Shown here piece after piece: positions 48,301 to 58,895 of a stretch of 64,000 bases of DNA (position 1 is its first letter; every line of letters starts with the position of its first letter). Under the pieces are notes generated by a model. The model saw only the letters and a program-made list of their open reading frames with translations, had not been told where the DNA came from and ran no database searches. The stretch is taken from positions 3,224,001 through 3,288,000 of the forward strand of contig SMMW01000003.1 of the NCBI GenBank assembly GCA_004794655.1, read 5' to 3'. Both the position numbers and the translations under genes were made by a program. The stretch comes from Marisa cornuarietis. Taxonomy: Eukaryota > Mollusca > Gastropoda > Architaenioglossa > Ampullariidae.

Positions 48301-50877
48301 GCATTCTTGACTGACTAGTGGGTTCAAATTGTACATCATGATTGGGTAAAATTTAGTGTATAATTCTATTCCCCCAAATCTGGGTGAAATTTACGATTTC
48401 TCCGTTTTGAGACACACTTCTACAAAGGTCACCCTCTACACTACAGAAAGAGGTCGACGTCAAGATAGTGCATGGAGACGTTTATGTTGGGAAGACCTCA
48501 GCTGCTGAGACGTGAGGCCGAGGCCACGATTTCTAATTTTATTTTCGGATCTTTATATCTGTACTAGAACTCGATAGCTTCGTGTTCTCAGACTTATTAC
48601 ACTTGTTGCTTTAAGTGCTTCTTAAGTCGGATGATGAGGCGTCCGACCTGATTTACCTAGGTAAGTACCAGGATGCGCCGCCCACCCGCCTTGACCTCGA
48701 CACCATGAACTCCATACAGTTCACCCTACTCACCTACCTGTGCGCGTCTGTAGTGCAGAGTGTTTCCTGTCATAAGTGAACAGTCTGGAAGCCTAGCACG
48801 CAAGTGATTGCACCAAATACACGAAGTGTAGGTTAATGTGGTGGTTTGATAACAGAAAAATGGTTTATTTTATCTTAGAGACGCACATCTTCAAACTGTT
48901 TAATATTTAGTCTTTCCGTCATCTCAACGTTGGAAATGTGTGTATGCGAGGGTGAAAACACATGAGACTAGTGTTCATTCTATCATTTTTCTTAGAAATT
49001 TCTTTTGTAGATTTCTTGGGGGAGGGATTTTTTTAACAGCGAATATCTCTTAGTACGATGGCCGTGCCTGTTGAAGCCGTAAAATATAACTGTATATTTA
49101 CTTTGTATCATAGTTGTACAGTTCTGTGGAGTATTTTTTTAAATAATTTAGGGATGTTCACTGTTTTCGAATAGTTTTTTTTTATCTTCACAGAAAATGT
49201 TAGTTTAAATGTACAAAGTCCATTGCCTTAGAGTTGCATTTCCCCCCTCTTTCACTCTTATCCGTCATTTCTTTTGCAATGTTTTATCCCACCTGTTCTG
49301 ATCTTCAGTGCTTGTTATGCTTCTTCTTACCTATGCCACTTAGTTTTCACAGTCATCTGCGAAATGTGTTTAAAGGCCAACGTGAGACAAAATTATTTTC
49401 AAGTGACTTCGCTTAGTTAATTAGAAACTCTGCAGCAAATCTGAGTGAATATGCTTTGTTCACGATATTTAAGAAGAGTTTATTAAATAAACACATTTGC
49501 GAAAACTAATGATAGAAAAGCCCTAGTAACCTGTCAGCAGCTTTGAGCATAAACTCGAGTTAGCCTTTAAAATTGTAAATGTCTACATCAGGAACACTGA
49601 AAAGCAAGGATGATTTGCTTTGCTGCAGTTAAAGGCGCGTCAAGTTGTAGGCTGACATTTTCTGTTCAGATTTTGCATTGTGTATAACTTTTTTTAATGA
49701 TTTTTTTTTCATTTATTTAGTGTCCTACCTGCTGTATACTTGTCTCCACGTCTCTTTCTCTGTGTTTGCGTGCGCGTGTGTATTTTTAAGAGAAACCGGC
49801 TGGGGTGAAACTGGGTAGATGGCAAAGAACCCAAGAGGAAGCAAGTAGAAATATAAATCTTTATAGTTATCTATTCTTATAATATCAAAGCAAAGGAATA
49901 ACGCTGATTAACAAGCTTAGTTCTCAAGACCACTTTATTATTTTTATAGTAAAATGGCAAGAGCAGTTACCCAAGTAACAGCGTGTCCAGCTTTTTGACG
50001 GCACGTCCTTCTGGTGAAAATAAAACCTTGGCGTTCAAAGCCATACTGGTTGAGCATCGAGAGAGAGAGAGAGATTGCCAAGAAGCTTTGTGAAGAACTC
50101 CGTGCTTTATCGTCATCAGCACTCGTTTCTCCTGGGCACGATGTGAACTGCAGACATCCGCAACGGACACCTGGTAGCAGTTAAGGTCCATTGTGTCAGA
50201 AATGATCGGTTGGACAACGTGTGAGAAAATATACCCATTAATGATGACGCCTTCGTGATATTTGAACCCGAGAGCCAACGTTCATCGCGCGCACGAGAGA
50301 GGAAGAGAGGCACTATTATACTCACCGAATGTTTAGAGGAAATGGATATCTGTGAACGTTTGTGGTCAGAGGTGCCCTGTATACACCTCGCTGTTACGAC
50401 CTCCTTGGGTTCGAGTGGTCACATGCGATGTTTGGGGAAAGGAAAGGACCCATGTGTAAACTGTTACCCTTCCCCTGTCGTCTAGTGGTGCTGTTGTTGC
50501 GAATGGACCTGTAGGTAGGATGTTCGTGTCATGTGCTCTGTGAACTAGACTTTGCTAGGGGGTCTAAGGACACATTCATCAGTCGCTTGTCAGTAGGTAT
50601 GCCCACTACCCCTTCTCCAGTCGGACTGGTTTTCGTGTTAAACCTAAACTAGGAATTTCCACATTAGAAGCTTAGACGTTCCAGCAGTTGAATCCTGCCA
50701 TCAGATAGTTCTTGAGGTATCTAGGTTAGTTTCTCTTAGAAGTCTGACAGGCATCTAACGTTTTGTAAAAGGTACATTGATAATTGATGTAACTACATAT
50801 CATTTCTTAACTGTTGAAATAAAAGCGTTTAAATTTAGATTTCTGCGATTTTTTTCCCTCCCGTGGCTGAGTGTATG
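42331..50877. other. PTPN1: Long region without a supported gene (includes phosphatase 3' UTR)
   Basis: The start is the 3' untranslated region of the phosphatase gene. Its end is uncertain: paired AATAAA hexamers at 45702-45707 and 45718-45723 are good candidates, with an earlier one near 44665. Beyond that I see only AT-rich sequence, short chance frames and microsatellites ((AC)n near 42879-42896, (GT)n near 47650-47660, (GA)n near 50062-50076). None of the short frames has coding composition or splice partners. A lncRNA or distal exon cannot be ruled out. Confidence 0.5.
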
Positions 50878-51433
50878 GTCCCAGTGTGAGACAAGTGGGT
50901 GAGTAGTCGATCCCAGTGTGAGACAAGTGGGTGAGTAATCGATCCCAGTGCGAGACAAGTGGGTGAGTAGTTGGTCCCAGTGTGAGACAAGTGGGTGAGT
51001 AGTCGGTCCCAGTGGGAGACAAGTGGGTGAGTAGTCGATCCCAGTGTGAGACAAGTGAGTGAGTAGTCGGTCCCAGTGTGAGACAAGTGGGTGAGTAGTC
51101 AGTCCCAGTGTGACAAGTGGGTGAGTAGTCGATCCCAGTGTGAGACAAGTGTGTGAGTAGTCGGTCTCAGTGTGAGACAAGTGGGTGAGTAGTCGGTTCC
51201 AGTGCGAGACAAGTGGGTGAGTAGTCGGTCCCAGTGCGAGACAAGTGGGTGAGTAGTCGGTCCCAGTGCGAGACAAGTGGGTGAGTAGTCGGTCCCAGTG
51301 CGAGACAAGTGGGTGAGTAGTCGGTCCCAGTGTGAGACAAGTGGGTGAGTAGTCGGTCCCAGTGTGAGACAAGTGGGTGAGTAGTCGGTCTCAGTGTGAG
51401 ACAAGTGGGTGAGTAGTCAGTCCCAGTGTGAAA
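50878..51433. repeat. 32-bp minisatellite, about 17 copies
   Basis: The unit is GTCCCAGTGTGAGACAAGTG plus GGTGAGTAGTCG, 32 bp, repeated about 17 times with few substitutions (GTGTGAG/GTGCGAG, GTCGGTC/GTCGATC) and one unit shortened by 2 bp near 51110. Because 32 is not divisible by 3 and the unit has no stop on the minus strand in any frame, long frames of 32-residue period appear on the minus strand in all three frames. These are not genes. Confidence 0.95.
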
Positions 51434-53105
51434 CCTATGGTTGAGAGGCGCGCATCGGTCTAAAAGTGTGCTTTGCAGGTTTTCTTGTTACCATCATCCT
51501 TTATCAACAGTCTCGTTAACACTGCTTCTCGGAGACCAACGCTGCTTACAATAGTGCTGAAAATTTGGTTTAAGTTTGTAAAGACATAAACATAATAAAC
51601 GCTCACATTTCATCCTGAAAGTTCCCGTGTGTGTCGGATTGGATTTATTTATTTTGTTCCACGTAACCAGTTTATGCCTTCTGAGCAGGGAAAGGCGTGA
51701 TATTCGATTTCTGTTCTTTTTACGAAGTTGACCTGGTGTTTGAGGTGATGAGAAAGGAGTACAGTATGTAGACAAGGCGGTGGCGCACTGAAGAACAAGC
51801 AGTGCGAGTGGTTTGCACAGGTCAGGTCGAGATGTGAACCTAGATGTACGATCTCCGGAAGCAGAAGCAAATCCCTGAAGCATGCCTGCAGACAAAGCGG
51901 AAGAGCTTGGCGTCTCATCTGATGCCATTTAGTGTCGTCTTCGTGTTATTGGGGAAAAAAACTAAATTTTAAGTGGGAGAGTTAGCAACCCAACAATTGA
52001 CAAGACAGATTCTTATGAAGACACTTTGGAGCGGGAAGAGTCGGTTTCTAACGGCTGCTGCTAATCAAAAACCACTTTTTATGGGTAAAATTTTTATTTG
52101 TGACCAAAAATATTGTTTGGTAAGAGAAAAAAGTCGACAGTGAAATCGTCGATCCGGGATAAATTTGATCACCACTAAACATTTCTCCCATCACCGAAAG
52201 AAAGTTTATGGTATTGCTGCCAAACGAATCCATCGCAGCTTTTTCCACCAAACGTCCACTTTTACCCCTTCTCTCGACAAATTCATCAAGAACTGTTCTA
52301 GAACAGGATCATGTTGAAAATGTATACTGGGAGTTTATTCCTCCAAGAGATGTGAGCTTTTTATGCAAATTAAACACTTGCACGTGTATTACATTGCCGT
52401 GGCCGCACTGAGCACACCAGGTGCTATTCTACATACAAAGTGTTGAAGCTTTGCAGAGTTCACGGCTTGAACCTCGGGAAACTTAAGGGATGTTCCAGAG
52501 AACTGTCTACACTCTCAAGCAGCGTGGCTTCCACTTGGTATTGATGCCGGCACTGACTAAAGACCTCACTTAGATCGACGACTGGAAGGAACACTGTTCT
52601 GGGAGGTTAGGTGTGCTGTGTCAACATCTTTAATGATACTAAACTCTAACACATAACTGACTCAGCGTTCAAATGAGCAGTTGATTTGACATCACGTGAT
52701 CTTGACTGTGGTCGTGAAATGTGGCCGTTCACACGAAGGTTGAAAAGCATGCGCATGCAGACCGATTTCTCATCCGTTCATCTCCTCCTTTCCTCTACTC
52801 AGCACCCAGTCATGTGATATTTTTACACGCACGAACTATAACTATCTGGTTTGCATATTGATAAACCTTTGAAACGGATAAGACTGAACCCAGCCCAGGA
52901 CAAGAGAAATCTGGTTACTTCCTTGTCACATGAAAAGCAGATGCACTGACATCTATTCTCTAAAAAAGCTTTACAATGATTAAATATTATTTATTTATTT
53001 ATTTTATATTGCCATGATGCATATACTTTTTAATCATCACGAACAATAAAAATACTTTTCCTGGATGGGTAAAAAGCAGCACAAGAAGTAGAACTTTAAT
53101 TCATT
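51434..53105. other. Intergenic sequence, no gene recognised
   Basis: Contains a 144-codon minus-strand frame (51928-51494) with no recognisable domain and no splice support, and other short frames. A (TTTA)n run is at 52983-53003. Nothing else stands out. Confidence 0.4.
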
Positions 53106-55140
53106 GTCATCATCATCATCATCATTCCTTGTTACTCCTCGAGGAGCATAGGGCCTCAACAACACCTCGCCAGCGGACCCTGTTTTGGGCAGCCTCCCCT
53201 TCCCCTCAGTTGGGCCCATGTGGTTCCGGCATCCTTTGCCTCGCTCTCTACTGATCTTCTCCAAGTCTGTTTGGGCTCCCAACTCTCCTCTGAGGGTTCA
53301 AGTCAAGTGCCTGCTAGGCAATGGTGTCAGCTGGTTGGCGCAGGGTGTGTCCTATCCAGCCCCACTTGCGCTTTTTGATGTCTTGACTAGTGGCATTCTG
53401 GTTAGTTCTTTTCCACAGGCTGCTATTGGAGATCTTTTCATGCCATCTTATTCCAAAAATATGGCGAAGGCATCGGTTGGTAAAGGTCTGGAGCTTGTTG
53501 ATGGTGTTTGTCACTCTCCAGGTTTCAGAGCCATACAGTAGGACTGCCTTCACATTGGTGTTGAAGATGCGGGTCTTGCTGTGGAGGGATCATGCTCGGG
53601 AGTTCCAGATGGGGCGTAGGCTGTTAAAAGCATGCCTGGCCTTGTTTGTGCGGCTTCTGATGTCGTCGTCCGCTCCACCATCCTTGCTGACGATGCTTCC
53701 CAGACATGTGAAACGGTCTGTTTCTAGGATGTTCTCTCCTTGAAGATGGAAGTTCTTTCTTGTTGTTGATTCTCATCACTTCGGTCTTCTTTCTGTTGAT
53801 TCAATCTTTGCCCAGGTCTCTGGATTCATCCATTCCTTGTGTTTTTCTTTCCCTCTTCCCTAGAACATCTGTACAGGTTGTCTTCCAAATGCTCTTGAGT
53901 GTTGACCAGTGTTCTTCCACTGATTCTTCTGTCAGTCCTGAAAGGGCCTCATACTTATTCTTGATTTCACAGTTAAAAACTTCCCTTGTCTCCTTGTTCT
54001 TGAGGTACTGAACATTGAACTTGTGATGTGGTCTGCCTGCTGGGTCGATGGAGGACTTCAGCTTGATCTTGAAGACTGCTATTAGAAGCTGGTGGTCTGA
54101 AGCAACATCTGCTCCTCTTCTCACTCTGACATCTTGGAGACTCCTCCACTTTCGACCAGCCGTTATATGGTCGATCTGGCTTTCCGTCTGGCCATCTGGG
54201 TAAGTCCCCTTTGTCTTGTGTATATTTTTGTGTGGGAATACAGTGCCACCAATGCCGTGGTCATTGAAAGCGCAGAAGTCTGTGAAGATCTCCCCGTTTT
54301 CGTTGCAGGTGCCGACGCCATGTCTTCCCATGATGAGCTCCCTGTTGGTGTTGTCATCTCCCACTCTGGCATTTAGGTCTCCCATAATGATCTTCAGATC
54401 TCTTCTTGGTGTGCGGTCAAGCAGAGACTGCAAGGAGCAATAGAATTCTTCTTTTTCCTCTTCATCTGCTGCATTTGCTGGTGCATAGCATTGGATGATG
54501 GTGATCTTCCTTCCTTCAGCATTGAATCTTGCTGACATAAGCCGTGGTGAGACTGGTTCCCAGGCCATCAGCGCCTTCGTTGCCTCTGCTAACATCAGCA
54601 GTGAAACTACCTGGGTATGGTCGTGGTCCAGGTCTTTTTGGCCAGAGTAAATAATGGTTTCTCCAGATGTTAGTCTGGTCTGGCCACTTCCATTCCATCT
54701 GGTTTCACATAACCCGAGGACAGTGATGATGTATTTTCTCATTTCACTTCCCAGTTGAGCTGATTTGCCACTTTCATAGAGGGTTCTGATGTTCCTATCC
54801 TGGTTCTTGCCTTGGTCGTCAGAAGATGAGTCGGAGAGCTGGCTTCCCTAGGGCTTTCACCAGCATGCGTCATAAGTTCTAGAGAGGAATCTTCCCGACC
54901 AGGCCCCTCTTGTGATACTGTTGCGGTTTATGTAACAGCTTGTGTTTTACATGAATGGGTTGTTAATCCAAAGTAAAACCCCCGACATGGAGGGCCAGGG
55001 TGCAACAGTTTAGTCTGGCCTCTACCCTGACAGACCTGTTCGGCTTGGCTGGACCTGCCAGGAGCACAAGGCTCCGGCCGACATAGCTCTGTGGATCGAC
55101 AAGGCACACAAGCCACCGCACCACTACAAGGTAAGATGCA
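53106..55140 (-). mobile_element. Internally deleted RTE-type LINE, endonuclease domain intact
   Basis: Read on the minus strand: a non-coding 5' part from about 55140, then TLYESGKSAQLGSEMRKY leading into an open frame (54742-53801) with an apurinic-type endonuclease/exonuclease domain: GLCETRWNGSG, QCYAPANAADEEEKEEFY, MGDLNARVGDD, SQIDHITAGRKW and SDHQLLIAVF. After a stop at about 53800 the sequence jumps straight to the ORF2 C terminus (KKTEVMRIN, LLYGSETW, GWIGHTLRQP). It ends in an (ATG)n tail at 53106-53125 (plus-strand CAT repeats). The reverse-transcriptase palm (YADD region) is absent, so the copy is defective. It resembles the animal craniofacial development protein 2-like annotations, which are such RTE fragments. 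Confidence 0.85.
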
Positions 55141-56376
55141 CCAATTGGTGGTGGGAACTTTTATTAAGATATATATATATATAGTCACAGTGGTAATTAA
55201 TCTTTTAAGTTATCCGACATTAGCTATATTGTTAACGAAAAAAAACTTTGTTTCCAAACAGAACTGGGTTTTCCGTCAAGTAGGTACGTGAAGTCAAGGG
55301 ACTAAGGAGCTGAACAACTTCGTCAAATCTCACAGAGGTACAACATTATCATCGTTATTTTCTTCCCTTGGGTTTACACAAAGTTAAGAACTTGACCGAT
55401 CTTAGAACACAACTGTCTTGACCTTAAAAATCTTCGAACTAGTCCGACCTTGTGAACTAATAATAAGAGTATTTTACTTAAATATACTTTCTTCCAACCT
55501 CTTGTTTATCCTCCGGCTTTAACATGAAAATAAGGCAATCCTGTTCACAAACATGAAGTCACGACCTTGACTATTGTCTGTGGATAGTATGTTTGTAACC
55601 GTGTATTTTGAGAACAGAGGATGGGAGTGGGTGGGTATCACCCAGATTTGTTGAAATACCTCGCAAGTAAGAAAACAATATTGCACCGCACTAGTCCGTT
55701 AAGAAAAGTTGTCCTCCTCAAAGTTTTGGTTTCACTATACTTTCAAAAATAATTCTCGTAACTTTTCTGTATGCGTTTCCTTAACTTATTAGCAAACGAT
55801 CGACACTTCATTTCTTTGTCTTGAAGGGAAAAGAAAGTGTGTGGGGCGGGTGGGTAGTGGAAGTCGTGCTTGGGGAATGGCAAGATGGTCTTGGTGGCCA
55901 GTGGTGGGCACCGCCCCCTTCTCAAGCGTCATGTCTTGCGATCTTTACTCATTCAAGCTGTAAAAATCTCAGATCACTGACTCGCTCTTTATGGAGATGT
56001 GTGTCAAGGAGCTGTGCAACTTCTTGCTACGGCCCCGGGTAGCACTTGACCCACCAGGGCCATGAGTGAAGTCTGCTCTCACATGCAGTGGATCACTACG
56101 TCCAACAGACGGTACAACTTGTCCTCTCAGTAGTGTTTGCCGTGACATTTGTAATCTGGCTAAAATGAAAACTCCCAGTTAGTTGCCCAGTAAACCACTT
56201 ATTATTGATTTGTGTATTTAGCTATTTTTTAAAAAAGAATTAGCATGCTGCGCTCCTCGGGCTACTCCACTTCTGGATATAATTCAGCAGACCAATGAGG
56301 AGTAGACGCCTTGGAACAAACTCTTGGTTTCAGTGCTCTTAAAAAAGTCATTTCTTCTTTTAAAAACTAACGTTTA

Positions 56377-56652
56377 GGGGCCAGTTGCACAACACGTTTC
56401 TAAACCTTAAAACTGTTCTAAAGAAGCAAAATCTCTTCTTAGCCATTTTAATGCATAAATGCATTTTAATGCAGAAAAACATAAAAAAATTGTACTGACA
56501 GGACGGAAAGTCAGACTTCAACAACTTTATCTTACTTAAAGCATTTCTGGTTTTCAAATTCTAAAATTAAGATGTGCACTTTAAACTAATTATCTAAAAA
56601 GAATTAAGACCTAAACGTGTTGAAAATTAGAAATGTGTTGTGCAACTGGCCC
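56377..56652. mobile_element. MITE with 26-bp terminal inverted repeats
   Basis: Left end GGGCCAGTTGCACAACACGT (56378) is matched in inverse by the right end (56627-56652, ending GTGCAACTGGCCC) with one mismatch over 26 bases. The insertion is flanked by TA or TAG on both sides (56375-56377; 56653-56655). The inside has a second imperfect palindrome (ATGCATAAATGCATTTTAAT region). GGGCCAGTTGCACAA ends are widespread among invertebrate MITEs. Confidence 0.75.
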
Positions 56653-57210
56653 TAGGACTACACAGCCACAGGTTTGCGAGTTTGCGAGTCATGGATGTTC
56701 TTGGTTGAATATGAATAACCCCCAACCCTCCAGAAGTTCAAACTGGATAAACAGCTTGGCGCAAAACCTTCGGCATATTCTTTCGTGATATACGCATGAG
56801 CAACAGCGAATCGGCTTAACTGCAGAGTTAAATATACATTCTGTAATCAGTTGAAAGAAAATTTGTGTATTTACAGCTATACTTCAAACAACAACAGTCT
56901 AATCAGCATCTGCGTATAAGTAGGCGCATGAAGTTGGTTTCTAGGATCATGCGACCTGAGTCAGCTTCCCTGGACATGAATGCATGTTACAGCAGAATGG
57001 TTGCACTGGTCCAGTTAGTGTGCAAACTACATGAAACATATATGTTGCAAACAGACTTGTAAATATGTTTATATTGGAAAATCTCCAGTCATGCCGAACA
57101 CACATTCGACTGGTTCTAATTTCAAACGCACGATCCCAAAGGCTGACAACTCAGCAACAATGATGACTTAATTAGCATTATAACGGGCTTTTTTCCCCAG
57201 TCCATAATTT

Positions 57211-57340
57211 TGATAAGCTGTCAGTCGCCGGTGTACCCTCTATCAAGTATGGGGTACCCAGAGGTCTCTGCACATCGTGATAAGCTGTAAGTCGCCGGTG
57301 TACCCTCCATCAAGTACGGGGTACCCGGAGGTCTCTACAC
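57211..57340. repeat. 67-bp tandem duplication
   Basis: Two copies starting TGATAAGCTGTCAGTCGCCG (57211) and TGATAAGCTGTAAGTCGCCG (57278). Each includes CCGGTGTACCCTC and GGGGTACCC, which can pair as a small hairpin. About 90 percent identical. Confidence 0.85.
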
Positions 57341-58517
57341 TTCCTGGGGCAGACTGTCACTCCTGCACAAAGGGGAAACACCGCCGACTGCTGACCTGGA
57401 GTGGCGTGTCGGGTCAAGTGCAGGCAGCAGTGAATTTTGTCACAACCACGCGGTGACGACAGGCAGGACAAAGAGCGATAAACCACTCACGGCAGACAAC
57501 TCTTCCGATGTGGATGAGGCGTTCATACGACACTCCTCGAAAGAAGTGAAGAATCAGAAGATCGAAGAGCTCCGATTTGTTCATATTTTTTTTCCAAACA
57601 ATATTTTCACAGTGTTAAAAAGCTTCTCTTGTCTCATTTCCTTCAACGTTAATGAATGAAGAAGGTTATAATCTCACCTCTAAAGTCATTCATCTTTGAT
57701 TATTCGATTTCAATCTGTCAATCATGTGTTCGAGCAAGAATGTCGGGTCCCATTGTCAACGCTGGTCAGTACAGTAAGAACAGTAAATATCAACGGTCGT
57801 TTAGTACAGCCAGGGCTTTGCTGCCTTACCAAATATAGACAACTCCTACAACAACCTCAACATGTGGAGAAGTGGACATGAGACAATATTTCTCTCCGTC
57901 CTTCATGCCGAAATTATTCTATTTTACTATTTCAACCGGTGTGGCTGCTTTCTCTGCTTTCAGCTTCAGATTTTTGGATATTTGTAAACTCCGGATTTGA
58001 AATGTGTGTCCTCCGTCTTCTTTAAGCCCCATGTTGAAATTTGTCTCTATTTCATGGTAGATGTAAAAAATTTTCACGTTTTAAGCACCACGTTGTAAAT
58101 CTTCTCCGTAAGTGTAATTTCTAAGTTTGTTCAAAACTGATTATCTTTCCCTTAAATCAGAATATTCCTACTTTGTAATTTTTGAGAGGCGTTTTATTAC
58201 CTTTAGGTAAGTGATTTGACTTTGGTAAATGATGGTTTATCATACTTTATAATTTTAAGATTTATAACTCTTTGTTAGGATGATCGTGGCTCATTCATTT
58301 CATCCCTGTATCGTCTGCCCTTGACATTCGTACAAAATGGTTCCGACGGTGGTGATGAAGTGGTCGTGTTTAGTGTGATCACAGTTCTTGATTCTTGGAA
58401 GCACGGACCCACTGAATGCACTTGTTTTCTTCTTAAAACACTATATTTAAAAATAAGTTGTTTGGATTGTTTGAAAAAACCATGGGCTTAGAGAATTGTT
58501 CACTAAGGCGCGCGCGG

Positions 58518-58577
58518 ACAGACAGACACACACACTTACACACACACACACAAGAGAGAGAGAGAGAGAGAGAGAGA
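58518..58577. repeat. (AC)n(AG)n microsatellite
   Basis: ACAGACAGACACACACAC, then TTACACACACACACACACA, then about 26 bases of AG repeat. It lies about 280 bp upstream of the SLC34 start. Confidence 0.95.
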
Positions 58578-58827
58578 AGTCATTGAAGACCTGGTTGTGC
58601 AAAGTCTCGTGTACTTAACATTCTTATGCTTATGAGAAATCTTAGCTTTGGTGACTTCTTTTGACAGATTTACTGACTGCTACAATGCAAGAGAAGTTTT
58701 AATTTCAGAAACCGCTTTCTGGAGACCATTCACAAACACTCGTGCGCAGAAAAAGGCGGGGAGAGGTGAATATAGCAGAGACTGTTTTTACTGCACATTG
58801 TAAATCACCGGGTGCTCACCTGCAGAA

Positions 58828-58833
58828 TATAAG
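58828..58833 (+). promoter_or_regulatory. Likely TATA box of the SLC34 cotransporter gene
   Basis: TATAAG in the context GCAGAATATAAGGAGC, 63-68 bp upstream of the ATG at 58896. A start about 25-30 bp downstream (about 58857) would give a 5' leader of roughly 40 bases. This is inferred from spacing only. Confidence 0.5.
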
Positions 58834-58895
58834 GAGCATGTTACACACCTCCAGACAAAGAACCTCACGTGTCCTACTGACCGCCGGGACAAGCC

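Larger units (their letters stand above)
55141..58800. other. Intergenic region upstream of the SLC34 gene
   Basis: No coding exon recognised. It holds a (AT)n run (55171-55185), a 276-bp MITE (56377-56654), a 67-bp tandem duplication (57211-57340) and an (AC)n(AG)n microsatellite (58518-58577). The remaining frames are short and random-looking. Distal promoter elements of the SLC34 gene may lie here, but none is identifiable. Confidence 0.45.

Noticed and set aside
50800..51404. Long minus-strand frames of period 32 residues (up to 190 codons)
   Set aside because: They are three registers of the 32-bp minisatellite, which lacks stops; no start context, domain or splice structure supports translation.
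50878..51433. CRISPR-like array
   Set aside because: Repeat units are directly adjacent with no unique spacers, and the genome is eukaryotic.
51494..51928. 144-codon minus-strand frame
   Set aside because: No recognisable domain, mixed residue composition, a competing frame over the same DNA and no splice partners.
53801..54742. Host gene of the craniofacial development protein 2 type
   Set aside because: The endonuclease frame is followed by a reverse-transcriptase C terminus and an (ATG)n tail, so it is a retrotransposon copy.
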